Shown piece by piece: positions 9,215 to 19,939 of a stretch of 64,000 bases of DNA. The DNA is from Alkalibacillus salilacus. GTDB taxonomy: Bacteria; Bacillota; Bacilli; Bacillales; Alkalibacillaceae. A program made the translations under genes and the position numbers. The notes beneath the pieces were generated by a model that saw only the letters and a program-made list of their open reading frames with translations, searched no databases and was not told where the DNA came from. The DNA is taken from contig NZ_JAUSTQ010000001.1 in assembly GCF_030812915.1 (NCBI RefSeq), forward strand, positions 310,001-374,000, given 5' to 3'. Position 1 is the stretch's first letter. The number at the start of each line of letters is the position of its first letter.

Positions 9215-9968
9215 TGGCAATCACTTCCTTCGCTAAGTCACTATAAACTTCTGCACCTTTTGATTTTGAATCATACTGAATAATAGGCTCACCATGACTT
9301 GGTGCCTCACCTAAACGAACATTTCTCGGTACAACTGAATCAAACACTTTGTCTTGGAAGTATTTCTTCACTTCTTCGATCACTTGTATGCCTAAATTCG
9401 TACGCGCATCAAGCATTGTTAATAATACACCTTCGATTTGCAAATGTTGATTCAATCTTCTTTGAACTAAACGAACCGTATTAAGTAATTGACTCAATCC
9501 CTCTAGTGCGTAATATTCGCATTGGACAGGTATAATCACGCTATCTGAAGCTGTTAAAGCATTTAAAGTTAATAATCCAAGTGATGGTGGGCAATCAATA
9601 ATCACAAAATCATAATCATGACGTATTGATTCTAATGCCTTGCGTAACCGCAACTCTCTTGAAATCGTAGGTACAAGTTCAATTTCAGATCCTGCTAATT
9701 GAATCGTTGCAGGAATCGCATCTAAATTAGGTACTTTCGATGCTACACAGACAGAATGTGCATCCTCTTCTTCTATTAAAATATCGTAAATACATGAGTC
9801 TAAATCACCTTTATTGATTCCGACACCACTTGTTGCATTCCCCTGTGGGTCAATATCAACAAGTAATACCTTATAATTCAAGTTTGCTAAGCAAGCACTT
9901 AAATTCACTGCTGATGTTGTCTTTCCAACGCCACCTTTTTGGTTAGCTATGGAGATTACTTTGCCCAT
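9195..9968 (-). CDS. soj: Chromosome-partitioning ATPase ParA/Soj
   Basis: A 257-aa deviant Walker A ATPase that dimerizes on DNA with ATP and, in the family, also controls DnaA. Visible: KGGVGKTTSAVNLS (residues 11-24) with the signature lysine, VDIDPQGNAT, and IIDCPPSLGLLTLNAL. Normal length for the family. It overlaps spo0J by about 20 bp as the upstream gene of the pair. ATG start. Confidence 0.97.
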   Translation of the reverse strand: MGKVISIANQKGGVGKTTSAVNLSACLANLNYKVLLVDIDPQGNATSGVGINKGDLDSCIYDILIEEEDAHSVCVASKVPNLDAIPATIQLAGSEIELVPTISRELRLRKALESIRHDYDFVIIDCPPSLGLLTLNALTASDSVIIPVQCEYYALEGLSQLLNTVRLVQRRLNQHLQIEGVLLTMLDARTNLGIQVIEEVKKYFQDKVFDSVVPRNVRLGEAPSHGEPIIQYDSKSKGAEVYSDLAKEVIANGQRVG

Positions 9969-10109
9969 AATGTCACCTGCCTAAATTTAAACATCGATAT
10001 TAGTATTCTATCATGAAAAGCTCGTTTCGAGTATAAATACCTTAAGTCTTTTCTTATTAAAAATAGTCTTATATTCAATCCTTCACTAAAATTAACCTTG
10101 TATGAAGTG

Positions 10110-10141
10110 AAAAAAGTCCCATCTTTACATTAAAGATGGGA
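10110..10141 (-). terminator. Terminator of noc
   Basis: TCCCATCTTT-ACATT-AAAGATGGGA, with a T-run on the minus strand, 17 bp past the noc stop. Confidence 0.75.
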
Positions 10142-10158
10142 AAAACAAATGTTGTTCT

Positions 10159-11016
10159 TTATTTCTTTGGTAATTTAATCGTAATCTGGTAATAATCTTC
10201 GTCATCTTCTTCTTTGGTTTCTACATCCATACCTGTATCTTGTACCATACTAAGAGACTGACGAATTGTATTAAGCGCAATTCTTATGTCTTTATTAACG
10301 CCCTGAACTTTTGGCTTTGATTTTTTCTTTTCATCAGTCTTTTCTTCCGGATTGAGAATCGATTCAACTCGATCCTCTGCTTGTTTAACACTTAATTGTT
10401 CTTCAATAATCTGTGATAAAACTTGTTCCTGCAACGTTTCATCTTGAAGTTGAATCAACGCTCTAGCATGTCGTTCAGAAATTTGCTTGTTTAGTAGAGC
10501 TTGTTGAACAACACTTGGTAATTTTAACAAACGCATCTTATTAGCAATCGTTGACTGACTCTTACCTAAACGTTGCGCTAATGCTTCCTGTGTAAGCCCA
10601 TGTGAATGAAGTAATTGATCATATGCAATTGCTTCTTCTATGACGGTCAATTCCTCACGCTGTAAGTTTTCAATTAAAGCAACTGACGCTGTCTCCGTAT
10701 CGGTCATGTTCTTAACAATAGCAGGTATTGTTTTCCAATCTAATGTTGATACAGCACGCCATCTGCGTTCACCAGCGATCAATTCATATGATTCACCGTC
10801 TTGTAATTGACGAACGACAATCGGCTGAATCATTCCGTGGGTATGAATTGTTTGGGCCAATTCAGCAATTTTATCTTCATCAAAAATCGTTCTTGGTTGA
10901 TATTGGTTTGGCTCAATACGTTGGATTTCTAAATCAACCACTTCATTCGTCTGAATTTCATTTTGCGAATCGTCTTTCGTTTCCCCTTTGCCAAACAACC
11001 TACTTAGCGAACTCAT
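10159..11016 (-). CDS. noc: Nucleoid occlusion protein Noc
   Basis: A 285-aa ParB paralogue that binds Noc-binding sites and the membrane and blocks Z-ring assembly over the nucleoid. Visible: an amphipathic N-terminus ([12 protein letters not shown]) typical of the membrane-targeting helix, [21 protein letters not shown], and a helix-turn-helix ([21 protein letters not shown]). It is placed between soj and rsmG as in B. subtilis, and the N-terminal helix separates it from Spo0J. A parS site embedded in a larger palindrome lies just upstream. Confidence 0.95.
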   Translation of the reverse strand: MSSLSRLFGKGETKDDSQNEIQTNEVVDLEIQRIEPNQYQPRTIFDEDKIAELAQTIHTHGMIQPIVVRQLQDGESYELIAGERRWRAVSTLDWKTIPAIVKNMTDTETASVALIENLQREELTVIEEAIAYDQLLHSHGLTQEALAQRLGKSQSTIANKMRLLKLPSVVQQALLNKQISERHARALIQLQDETLQEQVLSQIIEEQLSVKQAEDRVESILNPEEKTDEKKKSKPKVQGVNKDIRIALNTIRQSLSMVQDTGMDVETKEEDDEDYYQITIKLPKK

Positions 11017-11067
11017 CCTGTTGGCACCTACCTTCTACAACTCTCTTAAGCTATGTAAAAAATGAAA

Positions 11068-11083
11068 TGTTTCACGTGAAACA
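11068..11083. promoter_or_regulatory. parS site inside a 30-bp palindrome
   Basis: The 16-bp parS TGTTTCACGTGAAACA is flanked by AATGAAA and its complement, making 11061-11090 a perfect 30-bp palindrome in the noc-rsmG gap. Confidence 0.93.
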
Positions 11084-11230
11084 TTTCATTTCTATCATTA
11101 CTCAACAACTTATTTAAAACCGTCTCAATCTATGCACTCTATTATTATAATACCATAGAATGAATCGAAATATAAAGAAAAACTTCTAAATAATCAATCG
11201 CCACTATCCGTCAAAAACTGCACAAACCAA

Positions 11231-11953
11231 TCAAGATTCGATCGGATCTTTGTTTGGTGTGCCAGGTTTTCTAGGATATTTATTAGGTGTTTTTCGTTTT
11301 TTGTTGACCAGGACAATATGGCGATCGCTTTGTTCAATTGGTAGCTGAAATTTAGACGTTTCAACTAATTCACCACCTAAAGCTTTAATCGCCATACCAC
11401 CTTGCTCAAGTTCTTCATTTATATCGGCACCTTTCATCATCATGAATGTGCCACCTGTTCGAACGAGTGGTAAGCATAATTCACTTAAAACTGATGTTCT
11501 CGCAACCGCTCGTGCTAGTACAAAGTCAAATGATTCACGAAACTTGGTATTTTTACCAAATGATTCAGCACGATCATGATAAAATGCAACATCAGATAGA
11601 TTTAATTGATCAGCTAAATGATTTAAGAAAGTGATTCGCTTTTTTAGCGAATCGACAATCGTGATTTGTAAATGTGGATACACTATTTTGAGCGGAATCG
11701 ATGGAAATCCAGCCCCTGCCCCTACATCACAAATTGATAAAGGTTCTGAAGCAAAATCGGTATAAAAAGCAGCTGAAATGGAATCAAAAAAATGTTTTAA
11801 ATAGACATCTTCTCGATTTGTGATCCCTGTCAGGTTCATTTTTTCATTCCATTCAACTAACACGTCATAATACGTTCGAAATTGCTGTAATTGTGTTTCA
11901 GTTAATGAAATTCCTTGCGCTTGCAAGGCCTCTTGGAATTGATTTTCGTTCAT
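11231..11953 (-). CDS. rsmG: 16S rRNA m7G527 methyltransferase RsmG
   Basis: A 240-aa SAM-dependent methyltransferase acting on G527 of 16S rRNA (historically gidB). Visible: the SAM-binding [16 protein letters not shown] near residue 70 and the downstream RAVAR motif. The C-terminus carries a lysine/proline-rich tail ([14 protein letters not shown]). The ATG at 11953 follows GAGGG; an in-frame GTG lies 6 nt earlier. It directly follows mnmG (9 bp), the conserved mnmE-mnmG-rsmG order. Confidence 0.96.
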   Translation of the reverse strand: MNENQFQEALQAQGISLTETQLQQFRTYYDVLVEWNEKMNLTGITNREDVYLKHFFDSISAAFYTDFASEPLSICDVGAGAGFPSIPLKIVYPHLQITIVDSLKKRITFLNHLADQLNLSDVAFYHDRAESFGKNTKFRESFDFVLARAVARTSVLSELCLPLVRTGGTFMMMKGADINEELEQGGMAIKALGGELVETSKFQLPIEQSDRHIVLVNKKRKTPNKYPRKPGTPNKDPIES

Positions 11954-11962
11954 AAGCACCCT

Positions 11963-13852
11963 CTATTCATTCGCTGCTACTTTAGCATGCTTACCCTGCT
12001 CTAGATAAACGAGTAAAATGGAAACATCTGCTGGGTTAACGCCTGATACGCGTGAAGCTTGCCCCACTGATAATGGACGTACACGTTTTAGACGTTCTCG
12101 TGCTTCAGTTGCTAAGTTATCTACATCGTCATAATCAAGATTTTCCGGAATCTTCTTATTCTCCATTTTACGCATCTTATCGACTTGTTGGTTAGATTTC
12201 TTAATATAACCTTCATATTTAACTTGGATTTCAACTTGTTCTTCTACATCTGCTGGTAATTCATGATCATGTGGTGCCAATTGCACGATCGTTTCATAAG
12301 TCATTTCAGGTCGACGCAGAAGATCAACAGCTAAGACACCATCTTTTAACGGTGAACCGCCTTTATCTTGGATCGTTTGTTGCACATCTTCTGTTGGTTT
12401 CAAACGAACCTCTGATAAGCGTTTAATTTCCGCTTCAATTAGTTCTTTCTTGTGATTAAATCGTTCATAACGTTCGTCTGGAATTAATTCCATATCATAA
12501 CCGATATCTGTTAAGCGTAGATCGGCATTATCGTGACGTAACAACAGACGATATTCAGCACGTGATGTTAATAAACGGTAAGGTTCATCCGTACCTTTAG
12601 TTACGAGATCATCAATCATGACTCCAATATAAGCCTGTGAACGATCTAAGATAAGCGTTTCTTTATCAAGCGCTTTAGCCGCTGCGTTCACACCAGCCAT
12701 TAGGCCTTGACCTGCCGCTTCTTCATAACCACTTGTGCCATTAATTTGACCGGCTGTAAATAAGCCATCGACTTTCTTCGTTTCAAGTGTTGGCCATAAT
12801 TGTGTCGGCACAACAGCATCGTATTCAATCGCATAGCCTGCACGCATAATTTCAGCATTCTCTAATCCTGGAACTGTTTCAAGCATTTCTTTTTGAACAT
12901 ACTCAGGTAGTGAAGTTGATAACCCTTGCACATACACTTCGTCTGTATTGCGTCCTTCAGGTTCTAAGAAAACTTGGTGACGTGGCTTATCATTAAAACG
13001 TACGATCTTATCTTCGATTGATGGACAATATCTTGGTCCAGTTCCACGTTCAGCACCTGAATACATCGCAGATTTTGCTAGATTATCATCGATGATTTGG
13101 TGAGTAACTTCACCTGTATACGTGAGCCAGCACGGAATTTGATCTAAGATATACTCAGTTGTTTCATAAGAAAACGCACGTGGTACTTCGTCTCCTGGCT
13201 GGATTTCTGTTTTAGAATAATCAATACTATGAGAATTCACACGCATTGGTGTTCCTGTTTTGAAACGTACAATATCAAAGCCTAGATCATCTAACTGTTC
13301 AGACAGTGTGATGGTTGGTCGTTGATTGTTAGGTCCACTTTCATACTCAATGTCACCAATCAACACTTTACCACGCATAAATGTACCTGTCGTAACAATC
13401 ACTTGATCTGCATAATAACAAGCTTTCGTTTCTGTTTTAACGCCTTTAACAGCACCATCTTCAACGAGTAATTCTTCAACCATACCTTGTCTTAGGGTTA
13501 GGTTTTCTTGATTTTCAAGCACGCGTTTCATTTCTTGTTGATACAATACTTTGTCAGCTTGAGCTCGCAGTGCACGAACTGCTGGGCCTTTACTTGTATT
13601 GAGTAAACGCATTTGAATATGGGTCTTATCAATCGTTTTACCCATTTGTCCACCTAGTGCGTCGATCTCACGAACAACAACGCCTTTAGCTGGACCGCCA
13701 ACCGATGGGTTACATGGCATAAAAGCAATCAAATCAAGGTTTAGTGTGAGCATTAACGTTTTTGCTCCACGTTTAGCTGCAGCTAAACCTGCTTCGACGC
13801 CTGCATGACCCGCACCGATGACAATAACATCATAACGTCCTGCTTCATACAT
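11963..13852 (-). CDS. mnmG: tRNA U34 modification enzyme MnmG (GidA)
   Basis: A 629-aa FAD-dependent enzyme that, with MnmE, installs the cmnm5 group at wobble uridine 34. Visible: Rossmann [12 protein letters not shown] at residues 10-21, [18 protein letters not shown], and the [15 protein letters not shown] insertion typical of GidA. Full family length. It starts 18 bp after the mnmE stop, with GGAGG upstream. Confidence 0.98.
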   Translation of the reverse strand: MYEAGRYDVIVIGAGHAGVEAGLAAAKRGAKTLMLTLNLDLIAFMPCNPSVGGPAKGVVVREIDALGGQMGKTIDKTHIQMRLLNTSKGPAVRALRAQADKVLYQQEMKRVLENQENLTLRQGMVEELLVEDGAVKGVKTETKACYYADQVIVTTGTFMRGKVLIGDIEYESGPNNQRPTITLSEQLDDLGFDIVRFKTGTPMRVNSHSIDYSKTEIQPGDEVPRAFSYETTEYILDQIPCWLTYTGEVTHQIIDDNLAKSAMYSGAERGTGPRYCPSIEDKIVRFNDKPRHQVFLEPEGRNTDEVYVQGLSTSLPEYVQKEMLETVPGLENAEIMRAGYAIEYDAVVPTQLWPTLETKKVDGLFTAGQINGTSGYEEAAGQGLMAGVNAAAKALDKETLILDRSQAYIGVMIDDLVTKGTDEPYRLLTSRAEYRLLLRHDNADLRLTDIGYDMELIPDERYERFNHKKELIEAEIKRLSEVRLKPTEDVQQTIQDKGGSPLKDGVLAVDLLRRPEMTYETIVQLAPHDHELPADVEEQVEIQVKYEGYIKKSNQQVDKMRKMENKKIPENLDYDDVDNLATEARERLKRVRPLSVGQASRVSGVNPADVSILLVYLEQGKHAKVAANE

Positions 13853-13870
13853 GACGATAACCTCCTTTAA

Positions 13871-15247
13871 TTATTTTCCTAAACAGAACTGGGAGAATAA
13901 CTGATCAATGAGTGATTCACTCACATCTTCACCGATAATTTCACCGAGTAATTCCCACGTCCTTGTAATATCTATTTGAACGAGATCTAATGGCATTCCC
14001 ATTTCCAATGACTCTAAAGCATCATCCAACGCTTCGTTCGCTTGTTCTAATAGTTGGATATGACGCACGTTCGAAACATAAGTCAGATCACCTTGGTCAA
14101 CTTCACCATCGAAGAACGTATCAGCAATTGCTTGCTCTAATTCGTCAATGCCTTGTTCCTCAATAAGTGATGTTGTAATCACAGGTGAACCTTGGGCTAC
14201 TTCTCTTACTTCGTCCATATTAATTTGTTGGTCTAAATCTGTTTTATTCACAATAGCAATTGAGTCAAGATCCTTAGCTGCCTCGAATAAAGCTCGATCC
14301 TCTTCAGTTAATGGTTCATTGCCATTTAAGACAAGTAAAATTAAGTCCGCATCTTGTAGTGCCTGGCGAGAGCGTTCTACTCCGATCTTTTCAACAATAT
14401 CCTCTGTTTCACGGATTCCTGCTGTATCAATCAGGCGTAACGGGACCCCACGCACATTGACGTATTCTTCAATGACATCACGCGTTGTTCCAGGCACCTC
14501 TGTCACAATCGCTTTATCATCATGAGCTAATATATTCATTAAGGAAGATTTTCCAACATTCGGCTTACCAATAATGGCTGTTCCAATTCCTTCACGCAAA
14601 ATTTTCCCTTGCTTTGCGGTTCTTAATAACGTGTGAACTTCACTTTTAACGTTTCGAGCGCGTTCTTTTAACAACTCATTCGTCATTTCTTCAACGTCAT
14701 CATATTCTGGATAATCGATATTCACTTCTACATGCGCAACCGTTTCAATCAATTGTTGGCGCAAATCACGGATTAATTGTGATAACCGTCCATCCATTTG
14801 TTTCAAAGCCAGCGACATCGCACGGTCTGTTTTGGAACGAATTAAATCCATGACCGCTTCAGCCTGTGACAAATCAATTCGACCATTTAAAAAGGCACGC
14901 TTCGTAAATTCACCTGGTTCAGCTAAGCGAGCACCGTAACGTAGTACAAGTTGTAAGACACGGTTAACTGAAACCATGCCGCCGTGACAGTTGATCTCAA
15001 CAATATCTTCACGGGTGAAGGTTTTAGGCGCCTTCATCACGGAAGCCATCACTTCTTCAACTTTTTCATCGGTTTTCGGATCGACTAATGTGCCATATTG
15101 AATGGTATGACTATCTACTTGTGTTAAATCTTTATTTGAAAAAACATGATTTGCGATGGCTAACGCTTCATCACCACTTAAACGAACAATCGCAATTGCC
15201 CCTTCACCAAGTGGTGTCGAGATCGCTGCTATCGTATCTTGTTCCAT
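13871..15247 (-). CDS. mnmE: tRNA modification GTPase MnmE (TrmE)
   Basis: A 458-aa GTPase partner of MnmG. Visible: an N-terminal tetrahydrofolate-binding domain ([20 protein letters not shown]), a G domain with [20 protein letters not shown] and NKTD, and the C-terminal CLGK cysteine motif needed for modification. The ATG at 15247 follows GGGGTG by 6 nt; a GTG 9 nt earlier overlaps that site. First gene of mnmE-mnmG-rsmG. Confidence 0.98.
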   Translation of the reverse strand: MEQDTIAAISTPLGEGAIAIVRLSGDEALAIANHVFSNKDLTQVDSHTIQYGTLVDPKTDEKVEEVMASVMKAPKTFTREDIVEINCHGGMVSVNRVLQLVLRYGARLAEPGEFTKRAFLNGRIDLSQAEAVMDLIRSKTDRAMSLALKQMDGRLSQLIRDLRQQLIETVAHVEVNIDYPEYDDVEEMTNELLKERARNVKSEVHTLLRTAKQGKILREGIGTAIIGKPNVGKSSLMNILAHDDKAIVTEVPGTTRDVIEEYVNVRGVPLRLIDTAGIRETEDIVEKIGVERSRQALQDADLILLVLNGNEPLTEEDRALFEAAKDLDSIAIVNKTDLDQQINMDEVREVAQGSPVITTSLIEEQGIDELEQAIADTFFDGEVDQGDLTYVSNVRHIQLLEQANEALDDALESLEMGMPLDLVQIDITRTWELLGEIIGEDVSESLIDQLFSQFCLGK

Positions 15248-15414
15248 AACCTTCACCCCTTTCGCATCAATTTCCTAACTTAAAACAATAACACAAAACA
15301 CGTCAAAAGAAAAGAATTATACCGGTTGGTAACATCAGTAAAAATGTTGTTTTACAGTGTTTCAACATTTGCCTAAATCATTTCATTCATCAATAAGTTT
15401 AACTAAAGTCCGTT

Positions 15415-15620
15415 GTTGATATTGTAATCCGCTTTCGGTGGACGCTTTCCGCAGGCACGGCTCGAGCCTCCTCGGCCTAAAAGCGTGGCCTCCGGGGTCT
15501 CGAGACTCGTGCTTTTCCCGTGACGGCCCGGACGGCCTAATGTCGACGTTGGTCACAGGACGTGACCGAACTTAGTCGACCAGGAGTCGCCACCTTCGCT
15601 CCTCACAATTCAACAACTAA
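15415..15620 (+). repeat. GC-rich dispersed hairpin repeat, copy 1 (long form)
   Basis: About 206 bp between mnmE and jag, far more GC-rich than its surroundings. Begins AAAGTCCGTTGTTGATATTG and ends CAATTCAACAACTAA, which are imperfect inverted repeats. Interior blocks shared with four other copies: CGGTGGACGCTTTCC, GCACGGCTCGAGCCTCCTCGG, GGGGTCTCGAGACTCGTGC, AGGAGTCGCCACCTTCGCT. It carries the extra GTCGAC-bounded module found only in long copies. No convincing protein. Confidence 0.93.
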
Positions 15621-15668
15621 GAGCTAAATTAAATTGAATTTAAAACTACTTATCTAAATATTAAACCC

Positions 15669-15705
15669 CAAAAAAATAGCTAACCTCTTAGACAGAGGCT
15701 AGCTA
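15669..15705 (-). terminator. Terminator of jag
   Basis: TAGCTAACCTCT-TAGAC-AGAGGCTAGCTA stem with a long A-run on the plus strand (T-run for leftward transcripts), immediately past the jag stop. Confidence 0.8.
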
Positions 15706-15712
15706 CTTTGTT

Positions 15713-16345
15713 TTAGTCGTCTAATTTACGTGGACGAATGACAACTCTTCGATTAGGATCTTGTCCGTCTGAGTAAGTTGAAACATCGCTGTGGTCATGA
15801 AGAGCCGTATGAATGATTTTACGTTCATAAGATGGCATTGGTTCGATGAATACATCTTCTTCAGTACGCGTCGCCTTTTTCGCAAGATTATTCGCTAATT
15901 GTTCTAATGTTTCTTTACGACGTTCGCGATAACCTTCTGCATCAACAACGACAGTATAATGAACACCGCGGTGTTGGTTAACGACTAAACTCGTTAGATA
16001 CTGTAAGGCATTTAATGTTTGACCGCGTTTTCCAATGAGTTTTCCGATTTCATCACCTGTTAACTCATATCTAATCTCATCATCATCTTGGTGAACCTTG
16101 ATATCGACATTGGATGTGCCCATTTGTTCAACCATTTGTTTTAAGTACGTTTTACCATCACTTACTAAGTCTTCTCGTTCTTGTACTTTAACGTAAGCAC
16201 GTTTCGTACCAAATACGCCGAACAAACCTTTCTTACCTTCATCAATCACTTCAACGGTCACTTGATCTTCATTTAAACCTAATTGATCAAGTGCGTTTAG
16301 TTTTGCCTCTTCAACTGTTAGACCACTCGCCGTTATTTCTCTCAC
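15713..16345 (-). CDS. jag: RNA-binding protein Jag/KhpB (SpoIIIJ-associated)
   Basis: A 210-aa cytosolic RNA-binding protein. Domains: Jag-N (residues 1-50), a KH domain containing IGKLIGKRGQTLNALQYL near residue 97, and an R3H domain (YERKIIHTALHDH near 175). In other Firmicutes it partners KhpA and is tied to cell elongation and division; the name comes from its place beside spoIIIJ. The GTG start overlaps the yidC stop by 4 nt, so the two are translationally coupled. Confidence 0.95.
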   Translation of the reverse strand: MREITASGLTVEEAKLNALDQLGLNEDQVTVEVIDEGKKGLFGVFGTKRAYVKVQEREDLVSDGKTYLKQMVEQMGTSNVDIKVHQDDDEIRYELTGDEIGKLIGKRGQTLNALQYLTSLVVNQHRGVHYTVVVDAEGYRERRKETLEQLANNLAKKATRTEEDVFIEPMPSYERKIIHTALHDHSDVSTYSDGQDPNRRVVIRPRKLDD

Positions 16346-17121
16346 TTTTTCGATCCTCCATTATTTTTTTCGAATTCACGCATCATTGGTTTACGAATTA
16401 ATAATGTTTGAGCAATCATAAAGAAGTTACCTACCACCCAGTACAGCGCTAATGCTGATGGGAAGAAGAATGCGAATACACCAATCATAACTGGTAATAC
16501 ATATAGCATGACTTTCATTTGCGGATTATCGCCAGCTGATGAACCAGACATCATAATCTTCTGCTGCGCAAATGTTGTTGCGGATGTAATAATCGCTAAT
16601 ATTGGGCTCGGATCACCTAATTGGAACCATAAGAAGCCATAATCACTAATTTCTTCTGTTCTAGAAATTGCATGATAGAATGCGATTAAGATCGGCATCT
16701 GTGCAAAGATCGGTAAACAACCTGCTAATGGGTTTACGCCGTGACGTTGGAATAACGACATTGTTTCTTGTTGTAATTTTTGTTGTGTTTCAGCGTCTTT
16801 AGATGAATACTTTTCACGAATTTCTTGTAATTCTGGTTGAATCATTTGCATCGCTTGCGTTGATTTCAATTGCTTAATGTTCAATGGTAAAATTAATGTT
16901 CTTAATAAAATCGTTACAATCACAATCGCCATTCCAAAGTTATGAGTGAAGATATCTTCAGCAATATATGTGATAAGAAACGATAAAGGATAAACAAAGA
17001 AACTATTCCAAATCCCTTCGCTTTCTGGTGTGATCGGTTCATCAATATTAAAACAACCTGATAGTACGGCTGTCATGGCAATTAATACCCCGATGAGTAA
17101 TAGTCTTTTACTCACTTTCAT
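16342..17121 (-). CDS. spoIIIJ: Membrane insertase YidC/SpoIIIJ (lipoprotein)
   Basis: A 259-aa YidC/Oxa1 insertase for membrane proteins. The N-terminus is a lipoprotein signal with the LSGC lipobox (cysteine near residue 23), followed by five hydrophobic segments and the family pattern NPLAGCLPIFAQMPILIAFYHA. In B. subtilis this paralogue is needed for sigma-G activation in the forespore. Position next to jag and rnpA supports SpoIIIJ rather than the second paralogue YqjG. ATG with GGAGG. Confidence 0.95.
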   Translation of the reverse strand: MKVSKRLLLIGVLIAMTAVLSGCFNIDEPITPESEGIWNSFFVYPLSFLITYIAEDIFTHNFGMAIVIVTILLRTLILPLNIKQLKSTQAMQMIQPELQEIREKYSSKDAETQQKLQQETMSLFQRHGVNPLAGCLPIFAQMPILIAFYHAISRTEEISDYGFLWFQLGDPSPILAIITSATTFAQQKIMMSGSSAGDNPQMKVMLYVLPVMIGVFAFFFPSALALYWVVGNFFMIAQTLLIRKPMMREFEKNNGGSKK

Positions 17122-17212
17122 GTTCCTCCTATCTTTCTAAACAAAGAAAAGCTATTTTACTAAACGTATTTTAGCATTATTCAATAAGTGATACTACAAT
17201 TTATTAGACTTT

Positions 17213-17554
17213 TTAGTGACGAATTTTTTTCGTTTTCTTTAATAAATGTTGTAAACTACTTTTAATTTCATGATAGCCCATCTCTCGCGTCGGCATTCTG
17301 GCAATAATAATATAATCGTATTCAACTTCAATATAAGGTGCTAATTCATGGAATGCCTCACGTAAATATCGCTTAATTTGGTTACGCATTACAGCATTGC
17401 CGATTTTCTTTCCAACAGAGAAACCGACACGAAAATGAGATTGGCCTTCTTTTTTTAATGAATAAATGACGAGTTGACGATTCGCAAAAGAATCTCCTTT
17501 TTTGAAAATCTCTTGAAACTCTTCATTCTTCTTCACCCGATAAGCTTTTTTCAA
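17213..17554 (-). CDS. rnpA: Ribonuclease P protein component
   Basis: A 113-aa basic protein subunit of RNase P, which matures tRNA 5' ends. Visible: [20 protein letters not shown] at the start and the [14 protein letters not shown] helix (variant of the RNR motif). It starts at TTG (17554); the out-of-frame ATGs nearby do not yield the protein. It lies between rpmH and yidC, but a strong terminator separates it from rpmH. Confidence 0.96.
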   Translation of the reverse strand: MKKAYRVKKNEEFQEIFKKGDSFANRQLVIYSLKKEGQSHFRVGFSVGKKIGNAVMRNQIKRYLREAFHELAPYIEVEYDYIIIARMPTREMGYHEIKSSLQHLLKKTKKIRH

Positions 17555-17644
17555 CCATCATCATCCCAACTGTAATACAATCACTGCACTATGCTTTAAA
17601 TCGAACTAATTCGATTAACATGTCACAAAACTAAACTAAAACTA

Positions 17645-17677
17645 GAAAAAAGACCACTGATCAAGCTTCAGTGGTCT
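17645..17677 (-). terminator. Strong terminator between rpmH and rnpA
   Basis: Perfect 10-bp stem AGACCACTGA-loop-TCAGTGGTCT followed by a T-run on the minus strand. The stem begins inside the rpmH stop codon. Confidence 0.85.
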
Positions 17678-17810
17678 AGACAGATAGAACTTTTCTACCT
17701 TTGCGACGACGACGCGCTAGTGTCTTACGGCCATTTTTTGTAGCCATACGTGCGCGGAAGCCGTGCACTTTGTTGCGTTTACGTTTATTTGGTTGGTACG
17801 TACGTTTCAT
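17676..17810 (-). CDS. rpmH: 50S ribosomal protein L34
   Basis: A 44-aa very basic large-subunit protein: it starts [18 protein letters not shown] and continues with [19 protein letters not shown], the invariant L34 sequence. ATG at 17810 with AGGAGG upstream (GGAGGTGTAG). It is transcribed divergently from dnaA, marking the left edge of oriC. Its stop codon overlaps the base of the following terminator. Confidence 0.98.
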   Translation of the reverse strand: MKRTYQPNKRKRNKVHGFRARMATKNGRKTLARRRRKGRKVLSV

Positions 17811-17955
17811 ATTCTACACCTCCTAGGCGACAAACTTAAACGTTCAATAAGCAGTCCAAAATAGTATATAAAAAGTTTCCCTTGAATGTCAATAGACAAA
17901 CCAATGTACATTATAACGTAAGTGTCTGGATAACTCAAATAGAGATTCATTTAAA

Positions 17956-18536
17956 TTATGCACATGTTAATAGTCCTCTAAAACTTCAAAAAAACTATCC
18001 ACAGTTAAGCAACTGCTTGTCCAACTTAGTTAAAACAAGATCAGGAAGCGTCACTCACTTAACTTTTTATATAGAAAATTAAATAGCGTCGTGCCTTTTC
18101 CAAAATCTTATTTCCTCTCTTTTAAATATAAGCAATTTCCCTTTTCACTATAATCCAACGCTATATCCACAACACTAAAATTAAGCTCCCAACTTTTATC
18201 CACAACCCCTGTTCTTAAACTTATTTTTTCTTTTATTATATCCACATTTTTAAACAACAAAACCCACAATATTCACGGTTGTGGATAATAATTATAAAGA
18301 GGTCTGTTTTAAATGTGGATAAGTTGTTATAACCATTGCAACATCTGGTTTAGTTTGATATGATTATAGTGTTTTTCTAGTGGATAAATGAATAACCAAA
18401 CATACGTTTTCCACAGACTGTGGACACGTTGTGAATAAATTTGCACAGGCTGTTTTTATGGTTATACACAATAGTGTGGATGTTGTCGATAAATGTTATC
18501 ATTTGGCATATAATCATAGTTAAACCATCCACAGAC
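17956..18536. other. oriC: oriC part 1: DnaA-box cluster upstream of dnaA
   Basis: The 770-bp gap between rpmH and dnaA has no gene but many DnaA boxes in both orientations. Clear ones: TTATGCACA 17956, CTATCCACA 17995, ATATCCACA 18163, TTATCCACA 18196, ATATCCACA 18238, TGTGGATAA 18280 and 18314, AGTGGATAA 18379, TTTTCCACA 18407, TGTGAATAA 18430, TTATACACA 18462, TGTGGATGT 18475. This matches the incA/incB-type box clusters of B. subtilis oriC, and may also autoregulate dnaA. Confidence 0.92.
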
Positions 18537-18580
18537 TCAATCGATCCATTAAAACATCTTAGAAAGGATGTGAAACTAGC

Positions 18581-19927
18581 TTGGAAAACATCTCCGACCT
18601 CTGGAATCAGACTCTAAACGAACTCGAGAAAAAGGTCAGTAAACCCAGTTTCGACACCTGGTTAAAATCAACAGAAGCAAGATCCATTGAAGGTGATGCA
18701 ATCTACATTGTAGCCCCTAATGAATTTGCTCGTGACTGGCTAGAAAACAGTTATGCTGAATTAATTTCTGAAACAGTTTATGACATAACAGGTTCACAAT
18801 TAACGCCCAAATTTGTCATTCCTGAATCTAGTCAATCCATGGACGAAGATTCTCAACCTATGAAAAAGGTGAATCAAGCAAAGTCAAATGAGCAAGATTC
18901 CAAGACCATGCTTAATTCCAAATATACCTTTGAAACCTTTGTCATAGGCTCTGGAAACCGCTTCGCACACGCTGCTTCACTAGCTGTTGCAGAAGCACCC
19001 GCAAAAGCTTATAATCCACTCTTTATTTATGGTGGCGTTGGTTTAGGTAAAACCCACTTAATGCACGCGATTGGCCATTATGTGATTGAACATAATCCAG
19101 ATGCTAAGGTTGTCTATCTTTCATCTGAAAAATTCACTAACGAGTTTATTAACTCAATTCGTGATAACCGGACCATTGATTTTCGTAATAAATATCGAAA
19201 TGTCGATGTGCTTTTAATTGATGATATTCAATTTTTAGCTGGAAAAGAACAAACGCAGGAAGAATTTTTCCATACCTTTAATTCTTTACATGAAGATAAT
19301 AAACAAATCGTCATTTCTAGTGACCGACCTCCAAAAGAAATACCGACACTTGAAGATCGACTTCGGTCACGATTCGAGTGGGGGTTAATTACAGATATTA
19401 CACCGCCTGACTTAGAAACGCGGATTGCTATTTTACGCAAGAAAGCAAAAGCGGATGGCTTAGAAATCCCTAACGAGGTCATGCTTTATATCGCTAATCA
19501 AATTGACACGAACATCAGGGAATTAGAGGGGGCACTAATACGTGTTGTTGCATACTCCTCTCTAGTCAATGAAGAGATCGACGCCTCACTTGCAGCAGAT
19601 GCACTTAAAGATATCGTGCCGCATGCTAGACCGAAAGAAATTACGATTAAAGGAATCCAAGAAGTGATCGCGAATCGATTTAATATCTATTTAGAAGATT
19701 TCGCAGCAAAAAAACGAACAAAATCAGTCGCTTTTCCTCGTCAAATTGCGATGTACTTAACACGCGAATTAACGGATTTTTCACTACCTAAAATTGGTGA
19801 GGAATTCGGGGGACGTGATCATACAACAGTGATTCATGCGCACGAAAAAATCTCTAAAATGATGGCTGATGATATTCAACTCCAACGAGAAATTGACGAA
19901 TTAACCGAACAAATTAAATCAAGTTAA
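18581..19927 (+). CDS. dnaA: Chromosomal replication initiator DnaA
   Basis: A 448-aa AAA+ initiator that binds DnaA boxes and melts the origin. Domain I (residues 1-85) includes [22 protein letters not shown]; a short linker follows; the AAA+ core has Walker [17 protein letters not shown] and Walker [11 protein letters not shown]; domain IV ends with the DnaA signature [15 protein letters not shown]. Starts at TTG (18581), as in B. subtilis, with AAAGGA about 12 nt upstream. Flanked on both sides by DnaA-box clusters. Confidence 0.99.
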   Translation: MENISDLWNQTLNELEKKVSKPSFDTWLKSTEARSIEGDAIYIVAPNEFARDWLENSYAELISETVYDITGSQLTPKFVIPESSQSMDEDSQPMKKVNQAKSNEQDSKTMLNSKYTFETFVIGSGNRFAHAASLAVAEAPAKAYNPLFIYGGVGLGKTHLMHAIGHYVIEHNPDAKVVYLSSEKFTNEFINSIRDNRTIDFRNKYRNVDVLLIDDIQFLAGKEQTQEEFFHTFNSLHEDNKQIVISSDRPPKEIPTLEDRLRSRFEWGLITDITPPDLETRIAILRKKAKADGLEIPNEVMLYIANQIDTNIRELEGALIRVVAYSSLVNEEIDASLAADALKDIVPHARPKEITIKGIQEVIANRFNIYLEDFAAKKRTKSVAFPRQIAMYLTRELTDFSLPKIGEEFGGRDHTTVIHAHEKISKMMADDIQLQREIDELTEQIKSS

Positions 19928-19939
19928 TCACAATGATGT

